From Dromaius novaehollandiae (taxonomy: Eukaryota > Chordata > Aves > Casuariiformes > Dromaiidae): a stretch of DNA of 64,000 nucleotides. The first letter of the stretch is position 1. Each line of letters begins with the position of its first letter. The position numbers and the translations under genes are program-made. This document shows, piece after piece, positions 32,301 through 41,700 of the stretch. The stretch is from assembly GCF_036370855.1 (NCBI RefSeq), contig NC_088113.1:14838501-14902500 (forward strand), given 5' to 3'. Below the pieces are notes generated by a model that did no database searches, had not been told where the DNA came from, and saw only the letters and a list, made by a program, of their open reading frames with translations.

Positions 32301-35300
32301 TCCTGGTTTTGTGGCTTCGAAGAGAACTGCCACAGGTTCACAGCTGCCCCATGACCGGAGAAGCCATTCGTGCAGAGTGTGTGGCTTCAGAGGCACCGGT
32401 AGCATTGACTCTGCCCCCAGCCTGGGACCTGGCATATTAGGCAATAGCTCATTGAAGCTGGCATTCCTGGCAGCTTCATGGTTGTTAATAATTTTACTGA
32501 CCAGCTGCAACAGTCTGGGAGCAGATTTGCTGTCGGAGACATGGTCTGTCATTGCTTCCAAAGTCAAATTTTCTTGGAATTCTTTGTTTGTGGGAAATTC
32601 GGAAAATTCTGGCTGTGGTCTGAAACAGTCTTGTCTGCACTCCCCTTCTCAGTCACATTTTCTGCAAATTGTGAAGCCTGACTTTACTGGTAGGTAGCAG
32701 GCTCTTCAATAGTTTCTTGTGGCTGCACACTCCTATAGCTCCTTGCACTCCCTCCTGCTCACGCTTGTGAGGCGTCCAGGTGTGATCTGTCCCAAAGTGC
32801 CTATTATTATTACTCTAGTTTTTCTTATACAAAAAGTATTCTTGCATGCACATTTTCCAGCTTACAGATCTCAGCTGTGCACAAGCATTTATTATAAGGC
32901 ACTAAATAAGATCTGTATCCATGCAAACCTCTGTCAAGTAAAAATGTAAACTCATTGCAGCTATTTGAGAATGGTCTGTTGTGCCTTTTTGTGATTTATT
33001 TCTGTGAGTGTATGCATATGAATGTGGCAGGGGAGGGATACTGGAAAATGGAGTGTTTTCCTCTTATTGAGAGACTGATAAAATCTTACTTGCTTCATTC
33101 TGTAAAACTGAGGATTTAACATTATCTGGTAATAAACTGGCATTCCACTTTTTTGGGGGTAGTCATTTCAGACAATTATGACTGTTTCCCACCCCAAAGG
33201 AGCCAGAGAAGATCCTATGGATTTCACTGATTGGGAACAATGCTGTCTGATTTAATTACCTGTGCTCAAACTATTTTATTCTTCATATGTGCAGTTTGTA
33301 CATTTTATAAAGAAAATAAATAAAATAAGAATTACGGGCTATACTTTTCAGTGGTGCAGTTCCATTGATATTACTGGAGTTGCATACATTTACACTCTCT
33401 GAGAACTCGGTCTTGCCTCTTATTTCTTTTGTTTATAAACACTGCTTATAAATCCTGTGTGCTCTCTTGCAGTTATATGATGTCCCTCCCAAAAGAGAAC
33501 CTGATGTTTCAGAAAATGGATCTCAGAAAAAGTACTGGGGCCATTACAATACCTTGCCAAATCCTCGTAAGTCAGAATGGATTTATGATATTCCAGTATC
33601 ACCAGAAAAAAAAGGATTAAAACAAAGCCCTCCTGGCCATTCCTTGGAGAACCAGGTGCTGTATGATACACCACCAGCCAGGTACAGGGCACCGACATCA
33701 AATACGGAAGCCAAAGTTGTAAATCCACAATTATATGATATTCCACCAACACAAAACAAAGCAGTGCTTCCAGATCTCCCTCTTTATGATGTTCCGTCTT
33801 CACGGGACACGTTTGTTTTGCGACAAAATGGTAGCCATGATGTACCCCCAAGTCTCCTGGCTCCAAAGGCTGAGAATCAGATTTCTGAAGTGAATGTTTA
33901 TGATATTCCAAAAGCTATGCCTACTGCTTTGCAGTGCAGGAAGGAGATGGGAAAAAGCAACAACAGTTCTGGAGACGAAGCATACCATGTTCCTCCACAG
34001 CTCTCGAGAGATGTAAAATTAGAACAGGACAGAGTATCTCTTTCTAGTGTGGATAGTAGAAACAGCACTACCTCTACATCCTCAGACTCTTCTGCTGAGT
34101 CCTTTTCTGTGTCATCATCAGAAGAGCCTGTCAAGGAAATCAAAGTGGACCTTGAGGTAGCCATAGAGACATTGACTAGATTGCAACACAGTGTATCTAG
34201 CTCAGTTGCAAGTTTAATGATCTTTGTGAGCAGTAAATGGAGATTACAAGAACACCTAGAGAAAAACATTGAAGAAATCCATAGAGCAGTCGATCACATA
34301 AAAGTATCGATGGGAGAATTCCTGGCCTTTGCTCAGGCCATAAAGGTAAATGCCTCTTACCTTACTGATAATAACCTTCAGACCAGAATTAAAAAACAGC
34401 TAGAAATTCTTGCGAACTCATTCCAAATCTTAACAGAAACAAGAGAAGCATTAAACAACTGCAACTGGTTGCTTGAGGTGTTGGTTATCAAGAAACCTCA
34501 GAACAACCCAGATGATCTTGATCGCTTTGTTATGGTAGCTCGCACAATTCCAGATGATATTAAGAGATTTGTATCCATCATCATTGCCAATGGAAAGCTT
34601 CTCTTCAGAAAGAAGGACAAGGAACAAGAAATGAAACAATCAAAAATGAACACAGAATATAAAATGGCAAAACTAGTCACATTGCCCAAAAGAATAGAAT
34701 TAGATTCACCTCAAAGAAATGCTCCTGATAAACCAAACCAAAGTCAAGTCTCTTCTGACAAAACAAAAGAAAATGCCATTGAGGACTGTGATTATGTTCA
34801 GCTACAGGTTAGTATAACATGATTGTACTACCTATATTCTTGATTGTTTGCAGATATTAAGCTATTATCATTGTTTTAACTTTGCATTAGTACCAACTTC
34901 TTTTTCCAGACTCCATATGAATTCAGGATTTTATCAGAGTGCTAGGGGGTGCAGGTACAATGATCAGTAATTACAGAGAGAACTGGAGTCAAAGAATTTA
35001 CCCAGGCAGCCAGAGAGCACTGAGAAAACATTTTAGCTTAACCATTTAAATTTATTTGATACGTAGCTTTCAGCTGAGGTTTAAGCAATGTATTTCCTCT
35101 CTTTAGACTACTGATTCTTTTCTTGCCAGTATATTTTGTGTGTTGACTCTGTCTCCATGATATAGGAAATGTTAACTTTCTAACTTGGGATGTATTAGAA
35201 AACCAGTTTTGCAGAAAAAAAATATAAACAAACTAAACTCTTACTGTGAATTATCAAATTTATTTGTTAGAAAGTTTCTGAAAGATTGTTAGAGGAATGG

Positions 35301-36777
35301 TTCTCCTTAGAAGTACCAAAATGCCTGCTAAGAGTCTAACTCTCTTAATTGATTTCACAAAGAAATGACGGCTTGTCCTTAGAATTTAGGATAAGTTACG
35401 TTTTGTTGATGTTGGTTTCAGTCTTACATCTTGCAGGATCAGACACTACATTTTTAGTAGAAAAAAATTACAGTCACTTTTAATAAATGTATCATTGTAG
35501 TCCATGTAGGCTGCATACCATCGTAGCAGGTAAGGCTGCAAAGCAAGCTGACATTTTCCCTGAAATAAGGGAAAACCAAATCTATGTTGAAATATTTTAT
35601 GTAAACCATTTCAACTTTGCTTTCATTTTGATTTATAACAGGCACAGAAAATCCGTTCAGATACAGAGGTAGCGAAGAAGAATACAGATTCAAAAACAAA
35701 GGTATTCTTGATTTTGAAAACTATTACTTATAAGGACTTCTTGTCCCTGATTTCTGTGCTTGCTAAAATTCAAAATAACTTGGGTTTGGACACGTATATT
35801 GATAGATGGAGAACTATTTGTTTTCTCTTTGATCATTCTCCCAGGACTAGTTCTTAGAACTACTCCTGAAAAACTGCAAAACATTTATTTTCCTCACATG
35901 TAATGAACATAAGGATGTGAGTTAATATTTCAAAATATCTTATAATGCACTGGTTTAAGGATTGACTATCTTGTTTTTCTACATTTTTAATCATTCATAA
36001 CCCTCATGAAGTCAGTACCATGAAAAAGTCAAGTCTACATGTTTTATATTATCTGCAAGTTGGAAGTCCAGACTGTATAAAGGATTGATGTTTAACTACA
36101 GCACTTTGTGTGCTATCCATTATTAAAATTGTTATCAGTGAAACCTGTTTGGGGAAAAGGTAATTGGGAGAAAATACTATTTTGAAGTCGAGTACTTTAA
36201 GGAAAGAGAAACAATTGCAAAACACCTCTGGGCTGTGACACTTTGGAGTTTCCTAATTAACAAAACTCCATGGAAGTGAAGAAACTTGAAGAATACAGGG
36301 TAGAGCAAATAAAGAAATAATGTGTGCTGCCAAGCTCAGTCTTTTTTTGTAACCTTTTTCTAGGTCCTGCCATCTGCAAAAAGGAATATAATTCAAAGCA
36401 CGCAGGACTCTGCAAAGAAAATAGCTCTTTCAGAACACTGTAGGCTGTGTTTTGGAGCACTTCACAAGGCAATTGGTGTCTTTACAAATAGTCTCAGCAA
36501 TAACCAGCCGCCTGAAATCTTCATATCACACAGCAAACTGATCATTATGGTGGGACAGAAGTTAGTGGATTCTCTCTGCCAGGAAACTCAAGAAAAAGAT
36601 GTTCGTAATGACATTCTCCATGGCAGCAGCCGATTTTGTGGCCTACTGAAGAATCTGGCTCTTGCCACCAAAAATGCTGCAATACAATATCCAAATGCAG
36701 ATGCAATGAGGGGACTTCAGAACCAAACTGATGAGCTGTCTAAATACATGCAGCAGTTCAGAGCAACAATGGAATGA
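17340..36777 (+). CDS. CASS4: CASS4 (HEPL): Cas-family focal-adhesion scaffold, complete, 7 coding exons
   Basis: CASS4 is the fourth member of the p130Cas/BCAR1, NEDD9 and EFS family: a cytoplasmic docking protein at focal adhesions that binds FAK through its SH3 domain and recruits SH2 proteins through phosphorylated YxxP sites. Joining 17340-17351, 26165-26593, 29791-29895, 30997-31146, 33473-34807, 35642-35701 and 36364-36777 gives 834 aa (human 786). In order: SH3 domain ~6-66 (ALYDN, then GWWKC, HGRQGLAPANRL); a substrate domain with eleven YxxP sites (YQVP, YDVP, YDIP, YDTP, YHVP) between ~115 and ~400; a serine-rich stretch ~418-450 leading into a helical bundle to ~600; a DYVQLQ tyrosine motif ending at 677; and a C-terminal FAT-like Cas domain ~708-834. 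All introns are phase 0. One expected YxxP reads HDVP (His354). The first exon is inferred from splice signals and the matching NEDD9 N-terminus; the other exons are clear. Confidence 0.93.
19092..19111. repeat. Perfect 20-base AT-rich palindrome
   Basis: AAATACATAT followed directly by its own reverse complement, with no spacer. Confidence 0.85.
23830..24040 (+). mobile_element. Ancient MIR-like SINE remnant
   Basis: The order of short matches follows the mammalian/amniote MIR layout: CTTCCTGGCTCTGCCACT, then a CTGTGCGAGCCTGGATAAG segment, then a GTTGCCTGTTTGCAAAAGGG segment resembling 'TTTCCTCATCTGTAAAATGGG', and finally GTGCTCAATAAA. Divergence is high, as expected for an old tRNA-derived SINE. 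Consensus matched from memory. Confidence 0.5.
24915..25035 (+). mobile_element. Second MIR/CORE-SINE-like remnant
   Basis: Reads GAGAGTCACTTACTC, then GGTTTCCTGTCTAAAAAATG and ACAATAA, matching the 'AGTCACTTAACCTC..GTTTCC..CTGTAAAATGG..AATAA' core of MIR-type SINEs in the same orientation as the copy 0.9 kb upstream. Only the core is recognisable. Confidence 0.45.
25745..25870 (+). mobile_element. Possible third, more degraded MIR-like fragment
   Basis: GTTTTATTTCTGGTTTGGTG followed by TTCCTGTGTGACTTCTGACAAA resembles the MIR segment 'TCCTGGCTCTGCCACT..GCTGTGTGACCTTGGGCAA'. The match is short and weak. Confidence 0.3.
26165..26593 (+). CDS. CASS4: CASS4 coding exon 2: SH3 domain, residues 5-147
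   Basis: Acceptor TTTTTTCTCTCCAG. Encodes the whole SH3 fold (KALYDN RT-loop start, ECSDELAFRKGD, EGWWKCSLHGRQG, PANRLQLL), then a proline/serine-rich stretch with two YQVP motifs. 429 bases, phase 0 at both ends; donor GTAAGA at 26594. Confidence 0.95.
26594..29790 (+). other. CASS4: CASS4 intron 2 (3.2 kb)
   Basis: Mostly AT-rich sequence with no recognised gene or repeat. Confidence 0.85.
29791..29895 (+). CDS. CASS4: CASS4 coding exon 3, residues 148-182
   Basis: Acceptor CCCCCCTCTAAG; reads HLLTLPRACRASVPN and then VYDVP, aligning with the human TLPRPVRAS...VYDVP segment. 105 bases, phase 0; donor GTGAGT at 29896. Confidence 0.9.
29896..30996 (+). other. CASS4: CASS4 intron 3 (1.1 kb)
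   Basis: Moderate GC in its 3' half. Open frames at 30505-30957 do not continue the Cas family sequence and lack suitable splice borders, so they are treated as noncoding. Confidence 0.75.
30997..31146 (+). CDS. CASS4: CASS4 coding exon 4, residues 183-232
   Basis: Acceptor TTTCCTTTGACTAG; reads SGATPPTRRKGS and then QLYDIPSSPEKAG, matching human QLYDIPASPKKAG. 150 bases, phase 0; donor GTAAGT at 31147. Confidence 0.9.
31147..33472 (+). other. CASS4: CASS4 intron 4 (2.3 kb)
   Basis: Contains a minus-strand open frame (32193-32648) with protein-like composition but no recognised family, reported separately. Otherwise nothing recognised. Confidence 0.75.
32193..32648 (-). other. Unassigned minus-strand open reading frame, 151 codons
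   Basis: Open from just after a TGA at 32649-32651 (minus reading) to a stop at 32193-32195, antisense within CASS4 intron 4. The translation looks protein-like: mixed charged, polar and aliphatic residues, e.g. RLLQLVSKIINNHEAARNAS and EPVAVLFEATKPGGIRLPVQ. There is no ATG near its upstream end; the first in-frame ATG is ~11 codons after the first TTG. No family is recognised. It could be an orphan exon, a gene relic, or chance openness in a stretch of ~50% GC. Confidence 0.2.
33473..34807 (+). CDS. CASS4: CASS4 coding exon 5 (large): substrate domain and serine-rich/helical region, residues 233-677
   Basis: Acceptor GCTCTCTTGCAG; starts LYDVPPKRE. It carries seven YxxP sites, the strongly conserved YNTLPNPRKSEWIYDIPVSP block, a serine-rich segment (SSVDSRNSTTSTSSDSS) and the helical bundle (SSVASLMIFVSSKWRLQEHL through FVMVARTIPDDIKRF). 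Ends DCDYVQLQ. 1335 bases, phase 0; donor GTTAGT at 34808. Confidence 0.97.
34808..35641 (+). other. CASS4: CASS4 intron 5 (0.8 kb)
   Basis: AT-rich; nothing recognised beyond the splice signals. Confidence 0.85.
35642..35701 (+). CDS. CASS4: CASS4 coding exon 6, residues 678-697
   Basis: Acceptor TTGATTTATAACAG; encodes the 20-residue basic linker AQKIRSDTEVAKKNTDSKTK. 60 bases, phase 0; donor GTATTC at 35702. Confidence is lower because the linker is poorly conserved in the family, but frame and splice sites fit exactly. Confidence 0.75.
35702..36363 (+). other. CASS4: CASS4 intron 6 (0.66 kb)
   Basis: AT-rich; nothing recognised beyond the splice signals. Confidence 0.85.
36364..36777 (+). 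CDS. CASS4: CASS4 last coding exon: C-terminal Cas/FAT-like domain, residues 698-834
   Basis: Acceptor CCTTTTTCTAG; contains LSEHCRLCFGALHKAIGVF, LIIMVGQKLVDSLCQETQEK and DVRNDILHGSSRFC, the conserved four-helix C-terminal domain that binds NSP-family (BCAR3/SH2D3C) partners in Cas proteins. TGA stop at 36775-36777. Confidence 0.96.
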   Translation, partial: VLPSAKRNIIQSTQDSAKKIALSEHCRLCFGALHKAIGVFTNSLSNNQPPEIFISHSKLIIMVGQKLVDSLCQETQEKDVRNDILHGSSRFCGLLKNLALATKNAAIQYPNADAMRGLQNQTDELSKYMQQFRATME

Positions 36778-37462
36778 AAGAAACTTCACTATTTTTAGAA
36801 ATATTTGTGAAAACTTGAATTTCTCCGTTGTTACAATTCTCTCTTCAGTCTTTTGGTATTTGGCAGTCAAGGAGGGCCAAAGCAGCTCCAGGAGGCCAAC
36901 TTCCAGTCAGCGCTGAGAAATCCTGCTGGGCAGCTCCCTCGGGTACTGATGCACTTTCAGCAGATGAAGACCCCACAACAGCAGACTCTGTGCCCCAGAA
37001 GAGGATTTGTAGAATTAAAGCTATACTTTCTTCTCCACCGGTCAAACTCTGCCTGGAAACCAATTCTTCTTACTGTCCTGACAAGAATGTTTGCTGCATA
37101 TTGGAGCAAAATTATTATAGTATCTGAGTCTTTAACATTTCCAAAAACAGCAGATAAATATATTTTTCTATTTTTTTTTTCTATTTGGGTATATAAGGTC
37201 TCTTTAAATTTTGCGGCATATTGATCCATAAATTATGACACATTGCTATGCGAAACTATCATCAACTGTTTCTAGAAGACTGTACTCAAATTTTGTAATT
37301 ACATTTTTTTTATTAAATCCACTTTGCAGTTGTTTAATGTATAAATGCAATGACTGTGTTACAGGACAAAATCTGGCAGGTACTAGGCAAAGCAGAGATA
37401 TCAATCAGAAATGCTCCAGCTGAGCACAGGAGGAAAAGGGACTTGAAGGAGTTCTGCCTCTC

Positions 37463-37468
37463 AATAAA
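37463..37468 (+). terminator. CASS4: CASS4 poly(A) signal candidate 1
   Basis: AATAAA 686 bases after the stop. Confidence 0.4.
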
Positions 37469-37542
37469 TCCAGGGGGAAACAGCCTCAGTGGTCTTCATT
37501 CACAGGCTGAAGCATTTCAACGTAGTGCTTCAACTGAAAAAA

Positions 37543-37548
37543 AATAAA
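37543..37548 (+). terminator. CASS4: CASS4 poly(A) signal candidate 2
   Basis: AATAAA within an A-rich run, 80 bases past candidate 1. Confidence 0.4.
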
Positions 37549-37570
37549 CTAACTGCAGTCACTAAAAATA

Positions 37571-38160
37571 GAGAGGCTTTGGAAAAGTTATTCCTACAAA
37601 CTGGAAATATGACATTATTTCTCCCTTGACACCTATAGCAACAGCACTGGCGAGGGTAGGCAGACGCTGCTCCTGCGGGGTTCGTAAGCACGTATTTAGC
37701 TGGCTAATCTTCGTAGTTCATTAATTTTATCCTGAAATTTGCTGGATCTGAGCTGCAACAATGATGAAGGGCCGGTAAACATTGGGATAGGTGGTATGGT
37801 ATGCGTGCATTACTTGTATTTTTCTCATTAATTTATTTAAAAGTTGTAACCGAAATTTTAAAGTCGGGCCTTTCTTGGCAAAGTTGTACCTGTTTTTTGT
37901 TTTTCTCTCCAAAAATGGACAATTAGTTCTGCTAGTATCTGCAGCTACAGCTGAAGTGTCACGCAAATGCGTCACACGCAGCTGGTGGCGGGGGGAACTG
38001 GATTAATTTTATCCTCGTATCAGCTTTATTTTCATTTTGCAGTCACCATGTCATATATATTTAAATGCAGACACATGTAAATACTACTGCGGTTGAACAG
38101 TTCAATGCAGTCCGTGCGTTTTTCGCTGTCTTGGTACGTTTTACATTAAACTCACTCACG
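37571..38160. other. Short intergenic gap between CASS4 and RTF2
   Basis: About 0.6 kb of AT-rich DNA between the CASS4 poly(A) signals and the RTF2 CpG island. No gene recognised. Confidence 0.65.
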
Positions 38161-38509
38161 ACCGTTACTGACTTTTCTCACCCGAACTGCGGCGGCGGCA
38201 GCCCGGGGTGGGGGGGGGGGAAGGTCCCACTCCAGCGCCTTTCTCTGGGGGGAGCTCGGACAACTCAGATGCCCAAAACTGCGGTTTCTCTGGGTGGTTT
38301 CTCACAGAAAAAGGGTAAATATGTCCCAAAGAGGAGAAATCGTCGCTCGACAGTGATCCGAGGGGTAGGGGGGCTGAGAACTCCGCTGGGCACCTTGGTA
38401 CGTCCCACCCCGCTCCCCCCCGACCCCTCCCGGATGGACTCTCCCGTCGGGCCCGCAGCACCGCCCCTCCGCCCATCGCTTTGCTGCTAACCCCGCCCCC
38501 AGCCGGGCG

Positions 38510-38522
38510 GTTGCTATGGCAC
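38510..38522 (+). promoter_or_regulatory. RTF2: RFX X-box-like site
   Basis: GTTGCTATGGCAC agrees with the RFX palindrome GTTGCCATGGCAAC except near the second half-site. Confidence 0.3.
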
Positions 38523-38545
38523 GGCGATGACGCCATCAGGGTCCG

Positions 38546-38553
38546 CCGGAAGT
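38546..38553 (+). promoter_or_regulatory. RTF2: ETS/GABPA site CCGGAAGT
   Basis: Perfect match to the ETS consensus typical of housekeeping promoters, 79 bases before the RTF2 start codon. Confidence 0.6.
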
Positions 38554-38631
38554 ATTGCTCCCTGCCGCGCAAGTGCGTTGCCTGTGGGAGGGCGAACCCG
38601 GAAGCGCGGGGGGGGAGCGGCGGCAGCAGCG

Positions 38632-38700
38632 ATGGGTTGCGATGGCGGCACCATCCCCAAGCGGCACGAGCTGGTGAAGGGGCCGCGGAAGGCCGAGAAG
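38632..38700 (+). CDS. RTF2: RTF2 exon 1, residues 1-23
   Basis: ATG in a good context (AGCGATGG) inside the CpG island; encodes [20 protein letters not shown] and then AEK. Followed by GTCGGA, a weak donor, chosen because the next exon continues VDKNAELV as in other vertebrates. Confidence 0.9.
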
Positions 38701-41700
38701 GTCGGAGGGGGCCGCAGGAGGGTGGCGGGGCCGCGCTGGGGCTGGGAGGCCGGGTCCTGCCGGTGCTGGGAGGCCGGGTCCTGCCGGTGCTGTCCGGCGC
38801 GGGGCCTGCCCGCCCCCGGCGGAGCTCCCTGGAGGAAGTGAGAATCAGGGAAAAACTCACTGAGCAAACGAGAAAAACTCGTGCGAGTTGGTGTTTCCCG
38901 GTGTAAAATAAATAAAATCTGCATCATCCGCACACCACTCTGTGGCTATACTGCCACACACGACAATTCAAGTTGCTTTTAATTTTTGCTTTTCATTTAT
39001 GGGCTAATGTGCCATAAAGTTCACATTTTCGAGCTGGAACTTCAGGCAGCGGTCTGATATCCCCAGAACTGTTGGACCAGTTATATTTATTCCTTACTGT
39101 GAGTGGTACCGGTAGCTAGCAGATAGGCCTAGCAGATAGTAGAAGCAGAATTAAGAGTAAGAGAAAAGAGAGGTAGAAAACATATAAAGGGCAAAAAGGA
39201 AAAGAGAAGAGAACAGATGCAGATGGCAAAGAGTAAGAAAACTGAGTTAGAGTTAGGAAGATAGGTCCCGAGTCAGATGCAGAATCGTGTTTGGTAGAGC
39301 GATATATAGAGATCGATCCCTGAAACTGAACATGACCTTTAGTGAAAGGTTTTTGGTAAATATTTCATGGAATAGCTTTGAATGCGGAAAGTAGAATTGG
39401 TAAGATGCCTGGGGATTTGATTTGGATTTATATTAAAATAATTTTCATATTGAAAAATTATTTCAAAATCAAAAGTCTTATTTTCTTTCTTTCAGGTTGA
39501 CAAAAATGCTGAATTGGTGGCACAATGGTATTACTGTACTCTGAGCCAAGAGAAATTATGTCGACCAATTGTAGCCTGTGAGCTAGGCAGGTATGAATGT
39601 TTCCGCATAGAATTCCTTATTAAAAAGTACTAATTTCTAAATAAAAGAATGTTACAAGAATCAAGTATTATTTCTACAAATCTGTTGTTGTAGGTTGTAT
39701 AATAAAGATGCTGTCATTGAATTTTTGTTGGACAAGTCATCTGATAAAGCTCTTGTGGAAGCTGCATCACATATCAGGAGCATTAAGGTAAAAAGGTTGT
39801 GTCTAATTTTAAAGAGCTCCATAAAAGTTAAATATCCTGTGATAACTCAGTTTGCTAATGTGCTCACTTTGTACTAAAATTTTAAAAATACAATTGTAAA
39901 TACATATTAAATCCAGTATCTCTTTTTTAGGTTAATGTGCAGGGTGTGTTTGCTTTCCAGTGCTAGAGTGGCAAATGTGATAGTAGTCTGTGCTAGTAGA
40001 TTTTAGTCATTTGGTTTTGCTCTGAAGACACAAGTATGGAAAATACACCATGTCATGGACATAAGGAGAGTTTTTTTGAGTAACAAAAAAAAAAAAAAAA
40101 AAAAGTGAGGTACTGATGGTTTGAATCAGGAAAGACACTAATTAATGTTGACCAAACTTGTAAATTTTCTTCCTAAATGCTTCAAGCTTATCATTTACCA
40201 TGGTGGCAGTCAGAAGTAGAACTCCAACATGCATTTTCAAATGTCTTTCAAACATGCAATTATGTATTTATAAATATACAAAAATTCTCTGTTGTTGAAC
40301 TTGTGTTAAAAAAATCTCTAACAAAACAGAAAGAAAAAACCTTCTCAGTAACTAGAAACAACATTGTTATAAGTCTGCTATCAAAAAAAAGCTGTAATAT
40401 AGTAAACCACCAAGAAAAAAATATGTTCAGGAATGTTGCTATAGTTGAAAAATCATCAGTAAACAACTTAAGGCTTGCATTTGTATCTTTCAGAGTGTTA
40501 CAGAACTAAACCTTGCAGATAATCCAGCTTGGAGTGGTGATAAAGAGAGTATAAAAGGTGATAAATATGATGACATCCAATGTGGGCGCTTTATATGCCC
40601 TGTGGTGGGCTTGGAAATGAACGGAAGGCATAGGTCAGTATTTATGTTTCTGCATTTGGTTTTCAAAAATGAGTTATTCAAAACTGAATATAGAGCAGGT
40701 AGAGTAGTTTAAATCAATAATGTAGAACTCATATACTTACCCCAGGTCTTCCAGTTAGAAGGGGGTTCCAGAGATCAAGAAAAGGTGTTTGTCCTTTTTT
40801 CACTTCCAGTTCAAGAGGAGACGTGAAATGTACTCCCTTTCCCAAATCAAATTGTATGTATAAATGAAAGGGGCAGAGGGCAATGTCTGCAGAGAAAAGT
40901 GTACAATTGTTTGAAGGTCAGGTCATAGTAGATATACGTGAACAAGGTCAGAGGAGACCATCCTTTGCATCAGATGAAGCATTCTCACCTCTCCTTATGT
41001 CAAGATCAGAATGGAGATGCACCGTGTATTTATTATAACATTGTGCTAGTATCTGTTTTTTATGGGGCTAAGGAAGGATGCTTCCCTTGCATCCTGGTTT
41101 GGGCGAATAAGCAATTTTTCTGTGTTAAGCCCTAATGGGTGAGGGAGGTCAGGTTTATAGCTTGATAGTGGACAAGTGTTTCTTTCTTCAGTGGTAAATT
41201 AGTCTGCAGATATTCAAATGGAATTAAAGAGACACCCTGAAGACTAAAACCACTTTCATTAGAGCCGCCTTATTTTTTTTTAATCAGATGAGGGTGACAG
41301 ACTGAAATGATGTAGGAGAGGAGTAACAGTAGCTCTCATCGAAGAATTTGGTGTGAAAAGGAAAGGAGGATGATACACATCCTTAATTGCTTAATTCCAC
41401 ATTAATTAAATCTACATGCTTAATTGCTTTAGATTGTCTTGAATGAATCTTTTATGTAGACAGGACAGACCTGGGAGAGCAGATCCTTGGCTAGGGTCAC
41501 TTGTTACAGCTTTGCTAGAGGGCTGGAGTCTGAGAGGAAGTGAAAGCAACAGGTTTAGAGTATTGCAGAATGCGCTGGGAGTGGTGCCTGGCAGTGTGAC
41601 TTATTCCAGGGAAGTAGGGTGTTGGCAAATTTGTGAACCAACACTTGACATGTTCCAGCTCGGGCATGAAGTCTCCTCATCCATGTACTCAAAGGGGATG

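Larger units (their letters stand above)
36778..37570 (+). other. CASS4: CASS4 3' UTR
   Basis: Noncoding tail with two AATAAA signals (37463, 37543). Open frames overlapping 36828-37224 are frame-shifted continuations past the stop and are not homologous to Cas proteins. Confidence 0.6.
38160..38830 (+). promoter_or_regulatory. RTF2: CpG-island promoter of RTF2
   Basis: GC- and CpG-rich block spanning the first coding exon. It has a G-run (38211-38220), an X-box-like half palindrome GTTGCTATGGCAC (38510-38522), a CRE-like TGACGCCA (38528-38535), a perfect ETS/GABPA site CCGGAAGT (38546-38553) and a second CCGGAAG further on. TATA-less; the start probably lies near 38550-38610. Long open frames on both strands here are GC artefacts. 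Confidence 0.75.

Noticed and set aside
36828-37224. Open frames directly after the CASS4 stop
   Set aside because: In other frames than CASS4 and not like Cas C-termini; treated as 3' UTR.
38165-38860. Minus-strand open frame of 231 codons at the RTF2 start
   Set aside because: Lies across the RTF2 CpG island and exon 1 in antisense. Its Arg/Pro/Ser-rich product is what GC-rich DNA gives by chance, and no family motif is present.
40085-40104. A20 run as a processed-pseudogene tail
   Set aside because: The preceding 300 bases show no gene-like or SINE-like body and no target-site duplication was found; called a simple repeat.
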